Shown here piece by piece: positions 26,586-35,600 of a stretch of DNA of 64,000 nucleotides. The stretch is from CBDAUN01 sp965214875 (GTDB lineage: Bacteria > Pseudomonadota > Gammaproteobacteria > Arenicellales > JAJDZL01). Below the pieces are notes generated by a model. That model worked only from the letters and a program-made list of their open reading frames with translations, was not told where the DNA came from and searched no databases. Where the stretch lies: the NCBI GenBank assembly GCA_965214875.1, contig OZ243980.1, positions 1,550,001 to 1,614,000 on the forward strand, read 5' to 3'. Each line of letters begins with the position of its first letter. Position 1 is the stretch's first letter. The translations under genes were made by a program, and so were the position numbers.

Positions 26586-27454
26586 TTGAGCATGATGGCG
26601 AGCTTGCGACGGAATTTTCCGACCAATTCGACATGTGCGTGCAACATGTCGAAAGCCATGATCAATCCTCTTCGACCTGCATCGTCATTGAATGTGCGGT
26701 CGCCTTTGACGATTTGCAGCAGCTGGTCCATGCCGGCTTCGAACGAATGGTCAACCAGCAAAATCGCTGCCAGTTGGTAGCGCGAGTTCCAGTCGCTGGC
26801 ATCTGAATCAATGTTCTGCTGCAACTGTTGCGGGTCTGGAGCGGATTGCGCGGTTTGCACAAAGTGCAGCGTGGCTGCAATCTCCTTGAATTTTGGTGTT
26901 GACTGTTCCGAGCTGTCAACACTGTCGAGCAATTCTTGCGCCTGGCTGATTGATCCCAATTCAAGATGCACTTGTGCGAGACGTACGCGGGCTGCATCCG
27001 AATCGTCGCGATTCAAGGCCGAGATGGCCTCATCGAATCGCCGCATGGCAATTAGGTCATCTATAGGATCAGTTTCTGCTGAGCCTTCGGTGTCAATGTG
27101 CTTTGCCAGCATCTGGCGAATCGCTTGCTCTGGCTGGCCTCCCATAAAGCCGTCAATGACGTTGCCGTCTTTGATCAGATAGACGGTCGGAATGCTTCGT
27201 ACTTGGAATTGTGCCGCTAAATGCTGATTGTCGTCCAGATTCACTTTCGCGAGCTCGAACGCGCCCGCGAACTGCTCAGCAAGACTTTCAAGAACGGGCG
27301 TGAGCGTCTTGCAAGGTTCGCACCATGGTGCCCAGAAATCTACCAGCACCGGCACCGTGCGGGAACGCTCTATGACCGCTTCGGCGAAATTGTCGATCCC
27401 GACATCGAAGCTGGTCTGCTTAGGCGGCTCTAGTGCATAGTTTTGCAGATCCAT
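26582..27454 (-). CDS. cnoX: Co-chaperedoxin CnoX (YbbN): thioredoxin domain plus TPR
   Basis: 290 residues. The N-terminal thioredoxin fold carries a full CxxC (FWAPWCEPCKTLTPV), unlike the E. coli protein, which has lost the first Cys, so this one may be redox active. IPTVYLIKDG is the cis-Pro region. The C-terminal ~170 residues are TPR-like helices (RVRLAQVHLELGSISQAQEL). CnoX shields proteins from oxidative aggregation and hands them to GroEL and DnaK. Confidence 0.88.
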   Translation of the reverse strand: MDLQNYALEPPKQTSFDVGIDNFAEAVIERSRTVPVLVDFWAPWCEPCKTLTPVLESLAEQFAGAFELAKVNLDDNQHLAAQFQVRSIPTVYLIKDGNVIDGFMGGQPEQAIRQMLAKHIDTEGSAETDPIDDLIAMRRFDEAISALNRDDSDAARVRLAQVHLELGSISQAQELLDSVDSSEQSTPKFKEIAATLHFVQTAQSAPDPQQLQQNIDSDASDWNSRYQLAAILLVDHSFEAGMDQLLQIVKGDRTFNDDAGRRGLIMAFDMLHAHVELVGKFRRKLAIMLN

Positions 27455-27490
27455 TAGAGGAAAAAATTGTGTCTTTGAAACAGGGCAAAT

Positions 27491-27565
27491 TGGCGCTCCC
27501 TAGGGGAATCGAACCCCTGTTGCCGGCTTGAGAGGCCGAAGTCCTGACCGCTAGACGAAGGGAGC
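27491..27565 (-). tRNA. tRNA-Glu (anticodon CTC)
   Basis: Seven-base acceptor stem GCTCCCT/AGGGAGC, D-arm GTCTAGCGGTCAGGAC, anticodon loop CTCTCAA (anticodon CTC), T-arm with GGTTCGATTCC, and an encoded CCA. It lies between cnoX and pcnB. Confidence 0.95.
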
Positions 27566-27635
27566 GTAGTCAACTGTATGCCAACTAATATGAATATTAT
27601 AAACGACCATTCGTTCAACATGGGCGAGGCTGAGC

Positions 27636-28937
27636 ATGAAGCAAGTGTCGCAGCGAAGTAGTTTTCCGCGTTCGCGTGCGACGATTCCGGTTAGTAGTCA
27701 TGGCATTCGAAAGGCCGGACTCAGCCGAGGCGCGATCGAAACGGTCGAGACGCTGCAAAGGGCGGGCTTCAGTGCGGAATTGGTTGGCGGATGTGTGCGC
27801 GACTTGCTGATTGGCATCCAGCCTTATGACTTTGACATCGCAACCAGCGCGCGTCCGGAACAAGTTCGTGAGCTGTTTCGAAGGTGTCGTATCATAGGAC
27901 GAAGGTTTCGACTTGCCCATGTCCAAATAGGGCGGGAGATAATCGAGGTATCCACTTACCGAGCTCGCCCGGCTAAGGGAAGTTTCCGAAGCGAGCGCAG
28001 CCGCGTGTCAGCCAAGGGGCGAATACTGCGCGACAATGTCTACGGAGATATCGAGCAAGATGCATTTCGGCGTGATCTTACTATCAATGCGCTATATCTG
28101 CGCTTGCCGGATATGAGCATTGTGGACTATGCTGGCGGCTACGATGATATCGATTCTAAGTTGATCCGGGTGATCGGCAAGCCGGCTCATCGCTTTCAGG
28201 AAGATCCTGTGCGGATGCTGCGTTCGTTGCGATTTGCGGCTGCGCTCAACTTCGCCCTCGACCGCTCTGCCAGCGACGCGATGCCGCCGTTAGCTCACAT
28301 GCTGACAGAGGTTCCAAATGCGCGTCTTGCCGATGAGATTAGCAAGATGTTCTATTGCGGCAATTCAGCCGATGCATTCGACCTTTTAGGGGAGCATCAT
28401 TTGCTGTCGCGAATCTTTCCATCCTATGCTCGATTGATGAGCGCTTCGCGACGCGATGACACGATGGCCTATGTTCGAAGGATTTTCTCCGATACCGATC
28501 TCCGCATTGGACAAGGTGTCCATGTCAGTATGCCGTATACCATTTCGGCGCTGTTGTGGTTGCCGTACCGTTTATCCGCTTCTAAGGCGCTTGAATCTGG
28601 AACAAATCGAGGCGCGCGATTAAACCGGCATTTGCAGTCGCTTTCCAATCGCCTGATTTCGCAGCAGAGCGAACGCATGTTCATTGGTGCAGATCAACAA
28701 GATCAGATCAAGCAAATCTGGCTGATGCAGCGCGAGCTGGATGCAGAGATTAAAGAATCGCTGGTTTCAAGAGCGAACTTTCGTGCCGCGGTGCGTCTTT
28801 TTGAATTGCGTACGGCGATTGGCGATGCCGATCCGCATCTGTGCGAGAAGTGGGTCGACTTGCGAGATCAGCATGAACCGTCTTCACGCCGACCTGGCCG
28901 CCGTCAACGCAATCGAAGCAGACGAAAACGGCGATAG
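27636..28937 (+). CDS. pcnB: Poly(A) polymerase I
   Basis: 433 residues. Class II nucleotidyltransferase motifs: AELVGGCVRDLLIG and YDFDIATSA (catalytic Asp pair), plus the PcnB-specific GRRFRLAHV and FRRDLTINALYL. A basic, Arg-rich tail (RRPGRRQRNRSRRKRR) ends the protein, usual for gammaproteobacterial PcnB. It adds 3' poly(A) tails that speed RNA decay. folK begins three bases after its stop, the standard pcnB-folK pair. Confidence 0.95.
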   Translation: MKQVSQRSSFPRSRATIPVSSHGIRKAGLSRGAIETVETLQRAGFSAELVGGCVRDLLIGIQPYDFDIATSARPEQVRELFRRCRIIGRRFRLAHVQIGREIIEVSTYRARPAKGSFRSERSRVSAKGRILRDNVYGDIEQDAFRRDLTINALYLRLPDMSIVDYAGGYDDIDSKLIRVIGKPAHRFQEDPVRMLRSLRFAAALNFALDRSASDAMPPLAHMLTEVPNARLADEISKMFYCGNSADAFDLLGEHHLLSRIFPSYARLMSASRRDDTMAYVRRIFSDTDLRIGQGVHVSMPYTISALLWLPYRLSASKALESGTNRGARLNRHLQSLSNRLISQQSERMFIGADQQDQIKQIWLMQRELDAEIKESLVSRANFRAAVRLFELRTAIGDADPHLCEKWVDLRDQHEPSSRRPGRRQRNRSRRKRR

Positions 28938-28939
28938 CC

Positions 28940-29425
28940 ATGAGTGAGACTGTCTATATTGGCATTGGAAGCAATTTGAGCGACCCCAAGGCGATGGTGG
29001 TCGCGGCAATCGAGTCGATAGATGCTTCGGAGCATTGCGAAGTGGTTTCACGCTCATCGTTGTACGCAACTGCGCCGATGGGATTCTCCGATCAGCCCGA
29101 CTACATCAATGCCGCGTGTGCGCTGAAGACGGACCTTACGCCTGATCAGATGCTGGATTTCCTGCTTGCTACTGAGTTGAAGTTTGGTAGAAAGCGAACC
29201 GGTTTGGCGAACAGGCCTCGTACCATTGACCTTGATCTTCTTCTGTATGGGCAGAGAGCTATTTCTAAACCTAATTTGCAGATCCCGCATCCTAGAATGC
29301 ATGAGCGTTGTTTTGTGCTTGCTCCGCTTGCGCAAATCGACATCAATATCATTGTGCCAGGACATGGGAGAGTCGGTGATTTGCTTGCATCGACTGGCGA
29401 CCAGCGAGTTGAAGTGGTCAGTTGA
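28940..29425 (+). CDS. folK: HPPK: 6-hydroxymethyl-7,8-dihydropterin pyrophosphokinase
   Basis: 161 residues. VYIGIGSNLSDP, ELKFGRKRTGLANRPRTIDL and IPHPRMHERCFVLAPL are the ATP- and pterin-binding signatures. It makes the pyrophosphorylated pterin for dihydropteroate synthase in folate synthesis. Usually panB/panC follows in this type of operon; here an accessory island does. A diverged copy of part of this gene is fused to the trpS start at 32363-32620. Confidence 0.95.
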   Translation: MSETVYIGIGSNLSDPKAMVVAAIESIDASEHCEVVSRSSLYATAPMGFSDQPDYINAACALKTDLTPDQMLDFLLATELKFGRKRTGLANRPRTIDLDLLLYGQRAISKPNLQIPHPRMHERCFVLAPLAQIDINIIVPGHGRVGDLLASTGDQRVEVVS

Positions 29426-29597
29426 CTGTCTTAAAGAGCGGGCAATCCCGGCCTTGGCGGAGCTGCCAATCTCATAGAAGCATAATTTAACGCAGTATTT
29501 TTGCCTGCACTCAAATCAATCATTTGCAATTTGTTTCTGCAAAGCGGCCGCGGGCTGTTGAAATCTTATGCCGGGCATGCTGGCCCCGACTTGGGTT

Positions 29598-29915
29598 CTA
29601 GCGGGTTAGAATCAGCGCAAGGAATGCGATGCCCGCACCCAGCACACCGATTGTTATTGCGATTTGAGCGACTCCATACCCGACAATCCAGCGCTGGTTG
29701 TCCTTGTCCCTCTTGGCCATATCGGCATCTCGCCTAGCCATATCGGCATCTCGCCTGGCATCTCGCTCGGCCATGTCGGTCCTCAGTCGCTCAAACGATG
29801 CGTTCAGTCGCTCATATGACGCATTCAGTCGTTCGTACGATGTGTTCATTTCTTCTTTCAGCAGATCGATGCGCTTGTCCAGTTCGTGATATTTTTCTTG
29901 CAGCTTCTCATCCAT
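29598..29915 (-). CDS. Small coiled-coil protein with C-terminal membrane anchor
   Basis: 105 residues. The rod is heptad-like and highly repetitive (ERLNASYERLNASFERL; RRDADMARRDADMAKRD) and ends in one hydrophobic helix (IAITIGVLGAGIAFLALIL). Same architecture as the 2923-3414 protein but without its N-terminal block. DNA repeats under SYERLNA and RRDADMA suggest length changes. Function unknown. It sits at the edge of the IS-rich island. Confidence 0.55.
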   Translation of the reverse strand: MDEKLQEKYHELDKRIDLLKEEMNTSYERLNASYERLNASFERLRTDMAERDARRDADMARRDADMAKRDKDNQRWIVGYGVAQIAITIGVLGAGIAFLALILTR

Positions 29916-30114
29916 CTTCAGTCGTCTTGATATTGCCGATTTTCGGAAACGGCGCTTTGAGCGTCGGATGATGCCGGCTCTGCCCGATGGTCAAGGGCGC
30001 GGCTGATATGCTGTAATCTGTATCCGCTGGCTATGCTTCCGTAATAAAGGTAGTTTATCCGACCACGGCCTGTCTTTTCAAGGTTATGTACTGGTTCAAT
30101 ACATATGAGACTTT

Positions 30115-31046
30115 TCAGGCGGCAAGCGCGCTTTGGTTGAAGTTTTCATTATACGCCTGCATGGGCGTGCGTTGTCCGAGCGCCTGATGCGGCCGGTAGG
30201 CGTTGCAGAAGCGCTCGAATTCGGCCAGCTCGACGTTCAGCGCGCCGACGCTCAGCTCGCCGTCGTAGAACTGGTGGAACTCGTAGCGGCCGGCCGCGTT
30301 GGCGCGCTCGACGCAGCCATTGCAAATGGGGCTTCTGGGCGGCAGCACGAACAGGGCGATGCCGCGCTGCTGGCAGGCGGTCTCGAACTCGGCCGCGGAC
30401 TCGCTGCCGCCGTCGACCTGCACCGACTCGATATCGAACGGCGCCTGGCGGATCAGGTGGTCCAGGAACTTCGAGGCGCAGGCGGCGGTGGCGCGCGAGT
30501 AGGCGCGCATATAGCAAAGCTTCGAGACCGGGCAGACGGCCTCGGACTCCTTGACGCAGAAGCCGGCGTCGATGGCGACGCTCATGTGATCGATCTGCAC
30601 CATCTGGCCGGGCTTTCGGCCGCGGGCGCCGTAGCGCCAGCGTCGGGCGTGGCGGTCGAACTTGCGCCGCCGCTTGGGCTTTGTTCGCCCGTAGTAAAAC
30701 GCGACCGGCTCGGCCTGGCCGGTGCGGACCAGGCGGGCGATCATGCGCCCGGTGGCGGACTCGCTGGGCGCGAAGCCGTGCTCGCGCGTCAGCACGGCGC
30801 GGATCTTGGCGCGCCCCCACAGCGGAAAGCGCTGGCGCGTTTGGCGCACCAGCTCGAGCTCGCGGTCGGTCCACTGGCGCCGCCGCACCTGGCGAGGACG
30901 GCGGCATCGGTCGCTTCGGTCGCGCCCTCGAGGCGCAGCCGGTCGAACAGCGCGAGACTGTCGAAGCGCTCGGCGGCCTGGGTCGAGACGGGTTCGCGGA
31001 TCGGATCGATGCGACAGAATTTGCGGTGCGGATGTTTGATTTGCAT
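30115..31046 (-). pseudogene. IS481-like DDE transposase, frameshifted N-terminus
   Basis: The N-terminal part reads from ATG 31046 (MQIKHPHRKFCRIDPIREPV, then FDSLALFDRLRLEGA, a HTH leader). Around 30890-30910 a helix-turn-helix segment seen in the 1622 copy is missing and the frame changes. The rest is intact from RRRQWTDRELELVRQ to the end: GQMVQIDHMS (Asp), VQVDGGSESAAEFE (Asp), CNGCVERANAAGR (Glu) and NAYRPHQALGQRTPMQAYN. The catalytic region is complete, but the DNA-binding part is damaged. Confidence 0.8.
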
Positions 31047-31114
31047 AGCGCCATCTCCCGCCTTTCGGCTGTTGGATTTTTGTTAGGCACTATGCTACCT
31101 GAAAAATTTTCGCG

Positions 31115-31161
31115 CGCCCGCCTCCTCCCTTCGGACTACGTCCTTCGGGAGGAGGCGGGCG
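31115..31161. repeat. Long hairpin inside IS481-like left end
   Basis: 15-bp perfect stem (CGCCCGCCTCCTCCC with its complement) topped by an internal loop and a small GGAC/GTCC stem. It lies between the IS end and the transposase start. The same structure in the copy at 45071 has a compensatory base-pair change. Confidence 0.85.
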
Positions 31162-31294
31162 GTCTCACATGTATCTGAACCCGGACAATAGACGCAATTT
31201 TCAAATTTTCGGTAGTTGCTCAGTTTGAAAGTTTGCCTATTTTTGACAGGAAAACTGGTACAATGAAGGAAAATGCAACCATGAGGAAAACACA

Positions 31295-31992
31295 ATGAAG
31301 CAATTACTCACCCCCCCCCCTCCCTCGCTAAACTGACAGTCCTGCTGCTGGCGGCGCTTGCGGCCCCGGTGCAGGCGCAGCTGCTGGTCATTCCGGCGAC
31401 CATCGGAGCGAATGCCTGCACAGACGGTGGCATGAGCGAGCTGAATCCGGAAGTAATTTCCTTACCATCCGGCATAGCAAACAGTCTCAAATTAGACATG
31501 CCGCCAATTTCAGCTGCCCAGTATAATACTTTCTTTGGTACTGCTGTTCCGCCTGAAGGCATTCCGCTTTCTATAGGAGTGATGAAAAACGAGAGCGGCG
31601 GTTCGGCTGCGGCTGAAACCCGGTCGCTTGGAACGATCACGAGCGACACTCCCTCAACAGCTGAGACTGTCACCTTCTCCCTGGATAAGAGTACCCGGTA
31701 CGTTGTTGGATTGATGAGCGAGGGTTCGTTCATAAGCCGCGCCTGCTTCAAGACCCGCGGCGAGTTCACGACCGCGGAGCAGAACCTGGTTTACAATGGC
31801 GAGAAATCTAAGTGGGAACCCAACCTAGCCCGATATAACCGGACCGGGTGCTATGCGGTGGCCAGCACGAGGCAGGACATTCGGGACTGCTATTGCAACG
31901 GCACGCGCAACGGAACACACATCCTCGCCGGCCAGACTACGGCGAGCCAGGCGCAAAGGCAGTATCTCAATTGTCCGGACATCAGCAGCTGA
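31295..31992 (+). CDS. Exported protein behind a poly-C tract (phase OFF as sequenced)
   Basis: ATG 31295 has a good GAGG site eight bases upstream. MKQLLT is followed by 10 C (31311-31320), after which the ATG frame meets TGA at 31334. With 11 (or 8) C the frame joins the long open frame: SLAKLTVLLLAALAAPVQAQ (signal peptide) and a mature protein of ~210 residues. The mature part starts LLVIPATIGANACTDGG, has a helical or beta-rich middle without known domains, and ends in a Cys-containing region (CYAVAST, DCYCNGTRNGTHILAGQ, LNCPD). No enzyme motif is seen. The GTHILAGQ stretch recalls GTRVMAGQ in the 10503-11304 protein. Confidence 0.65.
31311..31320 (+). repeat. Poly-C tract (10 C), contingency-type
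   Basis: Ten C in codons 6-9 of the secreted gene. One more C would place the ATG at 31295 in frame with the signal peptide and body. Confidence 0.9.
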
Positions 31993-32088
31993 TCCATCTG
32001 ATCCATCCGGTCATCGGGAGCGCGGGCCGCGCGACGGCGTCAAGCTGGCACCGGATACCAGTGGAATATCGCGGAACATCCCGGATGC

Positions 32089-32110
32089 AGGGCGGCCCCG
32101 CGGCCGCCCT
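32089..32110 (+). terminator. GC hairpin downstream of secreted gene
   Basis: AGGGCGGC and GCCGCCCT pair around a six-base loop, about 100 bases after the stop at 31992. No U-run follows, so it may work with another factor or just stabilise the 3' end. Similar in stem sequence to the terminator at 10457-10484. Confidence 0.4.
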
Positions 32111-32159
32111 GTCCTGCCATGCGTCTTGGCGATTTTCAAACTGGGACACTACCTGCAAG

Positions 32160-32264
32160 CGCTATGCTACCTGAAAATTTTCGCGCACTCGTCCGCACTC
32201 GCCCTTTCCTTTCGGATTGCGTCCTGCGGGAAGGGGACAGTTTCACATGTATCTGCTTCGGACG
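32160..32264. mobile_element. IS481-like left-end fragment
   Basis: About 100 bases align with the left end of the 30087-31187 copy in the same orientation (GCTATGCTACCTGAAAATTT, then a degraded hairpin, then TTTCACATGTATCTG). The secreted-protein gene therefore sits between two like-oriented IS481-type ends. Confidence 0.65.
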
Positions 32265-32362
32265 CAGACTAGTTCTGAATTCGCGCCTCATAATTTATAT
32301 GTCTGCATTGCTTATGCCATCTTGTGTCGAAAGCCATTAATGATCTGAACTGCAAAGGCAAT

Positions 32363-32620
32363 GACATAAAATATATCTACTCTGGAACTGCGCATAATCC
32401 ACCATTAGATAAAGATGAGCGATAACACTCCGTGCGAGCGCGTACTGTCTGATATGCCTCGTGCCATTGACCTTGATCTTCTGCTATATCAGTAGAGGAT
32501 TATTTCTCAACCAAATTTGCATATCTCGCATCCGAGAAGGTATGAGCGTTGTTTTGTGCTTGCTCCGCTTATGCAGATCAATGAGAACGTTGTTATTCCC
32601 GGTCATGGTCAAATCTCACT
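32363..32620 (+). pseudogene. Chimeric scar: trpS start fused to folK fragment
   Basis: Bases 32363-32456 are a diverged copy of the region just before and into trpS (38486-38579), including MSDNTPCERVLS. From 32457 the sequence switches to a diverged copy of the interior of folK (from 29216), reading RAIDLDLLLY, then a stop, then HPRRYERCFVLAPL. The two parts are joined in the same frame. It marks a deletion or recombination event near the restriction-modification island. Confidence 0.75.
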
Positions 32621-32637
32621 AGATGTCAATTCGGATG

Positions 32638-35600
32638 TTAACTTGCAACTTGAACGATTTCCATCAATTCGCTGTAACTTGACACGGCTGCGTACTTTAC
32701 CGGCTCTTGATCAATCCTGCGATTGACCTCCTCGAAGAATTTCCCAGCACATTCAATTTTCTTATTCTCAATATTCCTTAGTGTCATGCTGGACGTATTA
32801 CCTTTAGTCTCGGCGACAAAATAGATGTGCCTGACTGCACCTTTTTTAAATGAAATTGCCCAGTCTGGATTGTAGTCGCCGACCGGCGTAGGGATCAGAA
32901 AGCCTCGAGGCAATTTGGCATAAACGATAACTTCATTGCTGGAATCGAGTTCATTCACAAATTTGCGCTCGACATCAGAATCCGTCATTGCGTAGTCATA
33001 AATGTGTTTCTTGAGCGGCTTGCTGGCACTGGTGAAATCGTGCCTGGTCTGGCCTGCTGTAAAGATATTTATGTCATGGGTTTCAGAAATGCTGTCATAA
33101 CTTAGACGCTGAATTATGATTGTGGCCTTTTGTTCGTTAATAAGTCGTGATGATTCCGTAATGAAGTATTCCGGGTTGCGTCTAAACTGATTGAATACTG
33201 CTGGCTGAATTTTGCTCAAAATCTCACAAACAGTCTTTCTTGTCAGTTTCGTACTCTCTGCAATTTTTCCAAGCAAATCATATGTTGCGAAAGATCGGAT
33301 AGGTTGATCATGAGCTTGATCCGATGCACTGATTAGAGTAAATCCCTCCCCGCTTCTGAGTTGAGAATCGGAAATTTGATTCTCTTGAACGCCTCTTTGA
33401 ATGGTAAATTGCAAAGAAGGAACTTGCAGTTCGGAATCTAAAGTCTGAACGCACTCTCTTATGAGTTCTTTTGAATCGAATTCAACGCGGTAGACCGCTT
33501 TCCGGTTTATGCGACTCCATAGCGCTTGGAATTCTTTCTTCTTGAATCTTTCATTCAGCCGATTGATCTTCGGTTTTCGGTCATCGCTCACGATGAGCTG
33601 TTTCGATTCGCGAAAGACGCTATCGATCAAATCGAAAATCTGCTTCTCATACTGATCTAGTTCGGATTCGAACTTTGCCAGCGTACCGCTATCTCGCGCT
33701 TCGTGATAGGCGGCAGTGATCATGTATTCTTCATCGATGTAGTTGTTTTTGACGAGATACATATCGATTTGCCGAGCCATCCGCATAGTGATAGGAACTT
33801 CCTCTGTTGCGGTTTTGATGAATTGGCTGGTGAAGTAAGCGGCGTCTGCTTTGCGAGGGCGGTCAGATAGGGAGGCACTTATCTCTTCCTGAAGGCTTTG
33901 GACAAAATCTTTATAACTCTCGCTTGCGACGACCGTCAGGACATTCACATCATGAACTGTTGTCGCGTTGTCCATGCGGTCTCCGTTTTGGTTGACGCTG
34001 ATCCTCAATCCGCGACCAACTTCCTGCCGGCGTGAAATTGTGTTGTCGCTGTGCTTGAGCATGCACATGACAAAAACATTGGGATTATCCCAGCCTTCTC
34101 GCAAGGCAGAATGGGAAAATATAAATCGGACCGGCTCGGCGAAGGAGAGCAGTCGCTCTTTATCTTTCAGGATCAGTTCATAGGCAGCAGTGTCATCTGA
34201 AAAGCCGGCTGATTCTCCTCGTCTTTTGATTTTCGGGTCAGTCAGCCTATTGGTTCTATTGTCGATCGAGAAATATCCGTTGTGGGTAAGGTCGACAGGG
34301 ATTTCGGATAAATATCTTCGATAAGGATCGTCATCTCGTGTGAGTTGACCCAAGTACTCGTCTTTGATCAGCTCATATTCTTCTTCAAAGATGCGGGCAT
34401 ACTCACCCTGAAAGTCGGATTGACTGTAGTCTCGATATTTTGACACTGCATCAATGAAAAACAGGGACAGAACCTTTATTCCTTGAACAAAGAGAGCTTG
34501 TTCTTTCTCAAAGTGAGCTTTGAGAGCTTCCCGAATTTGGAGTCGTCGCAATGTTTTCTCTGTTATGTCTCCAACTGCATCACCAACAGTCAGGATAGTT
34601 CCATTGGTAAACTCGACAGTGTTTAGGTTGGCGTTGATTTGGGAAATGACGAAACCTTGGTACTGATCTAGATTGTTTGATTCAAAAAACAAATTCTTGC
34701 CCCGTCTCAATCGCTTTATGACCCGCTTGATTCCGGTGCCAAACCGCACTTCCATCTCGATTCTTGCAACAGGCGATTTAGTGGAAATTTCAATAGACTC
34801 TAGATACAGATAGTTGCTTATGCCGGGCAGTCTCCTGATGGAAATGCCGCGCGCTGCGATTTTTTTCACCAGTTTTTGGTTGTAGGCATCCAAGGAATCA
34901 AGGCGATAAACCCTATTGTGATTAGTTCGATGAGTGGCTGAATAGCGCAGTATCATCAAAGGCTTGAATTTAGCCAGTGCCGTGCGCGTCTTTTCCCCTT
35001 CCATTTTTTGCGGCTCATCCAGAATCAGAATTGGATAATTGCCGCTGATTACGTCGATAGGTTTGCGAGACTGAAAGTCGTCTAGCGCATCATAGATTCG
35101 GCGATTCTCTTTACCTGTTGCGTTGAACGCTTGGATATTGATCACCATGATATTGATTCCAGCATCAGAGGAAAAGTTTTCCAATTGATGCAATCGTTTC
35201 GAGTTGTAAGAAAAGAATCTAGCCCTCTTGCTGTAAGTTTCGAAAAAATGATCCGAAGTGATCTTGAGTGATTTGAGAACGCCCTCCCGAATAGCAATGC
35301 TTGGCACGATGACAATAAACTTGCTCCAACCGTATCTTTTGTTCATTTCGAAAGCGGTTTTGATATAGCAATAGGTTTTGCCGGTTCCGGTTTCCATTTC
35401 CACATCGAGATTTATCTTGCACTCAGCGTTGGAAACCAGACTAGTCGATGTGGGGAGAAATTGTTGCCGTTGAATATTCTGGATATTGACAAGCAGCTGT
35501 TTGTCAGTTAACTGGATATCTTCATTTTTGAACCCAGTCTGATTGAGATCCAAACTCTGCGAGGTTGGCCCATTAACCAATAATCGTTTGTTCGTTCCCA

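Larger units (their letters stand above)
30087..31187 (-). mobile_element. IS481-like element, longest copy (1.1 kb)
   Basis: Ends are imperfect inverted repeats: TGTACTGGTTCAATACATAT at 30087 and, reversed, TGTCCGGGTTCAGATACATG at 31187. It contains one DDE transposase gene, broken near its N-terminus, and a long hairpin at 31115-31161 between the left end and the transposase start. No convincing target duplication is seen. It ends about 110 bases upstream of a poly-C secreted gene. Confidence 0.85.

Noticed and set aside
30133..31086. Long open frames on the plus strand across the IS481-like copy (and the mirror case at 45146-45988)
   Set aside because: They are antisense to transposase segments with clear DDE motifs and recur only because the element recurs.
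32517..32726. Short folK-like frame as a real gene
   Set aside because: Lacks the N-terminal half of HPPK and follows a stop in the chimeric scar; intact folK is present at 28940.
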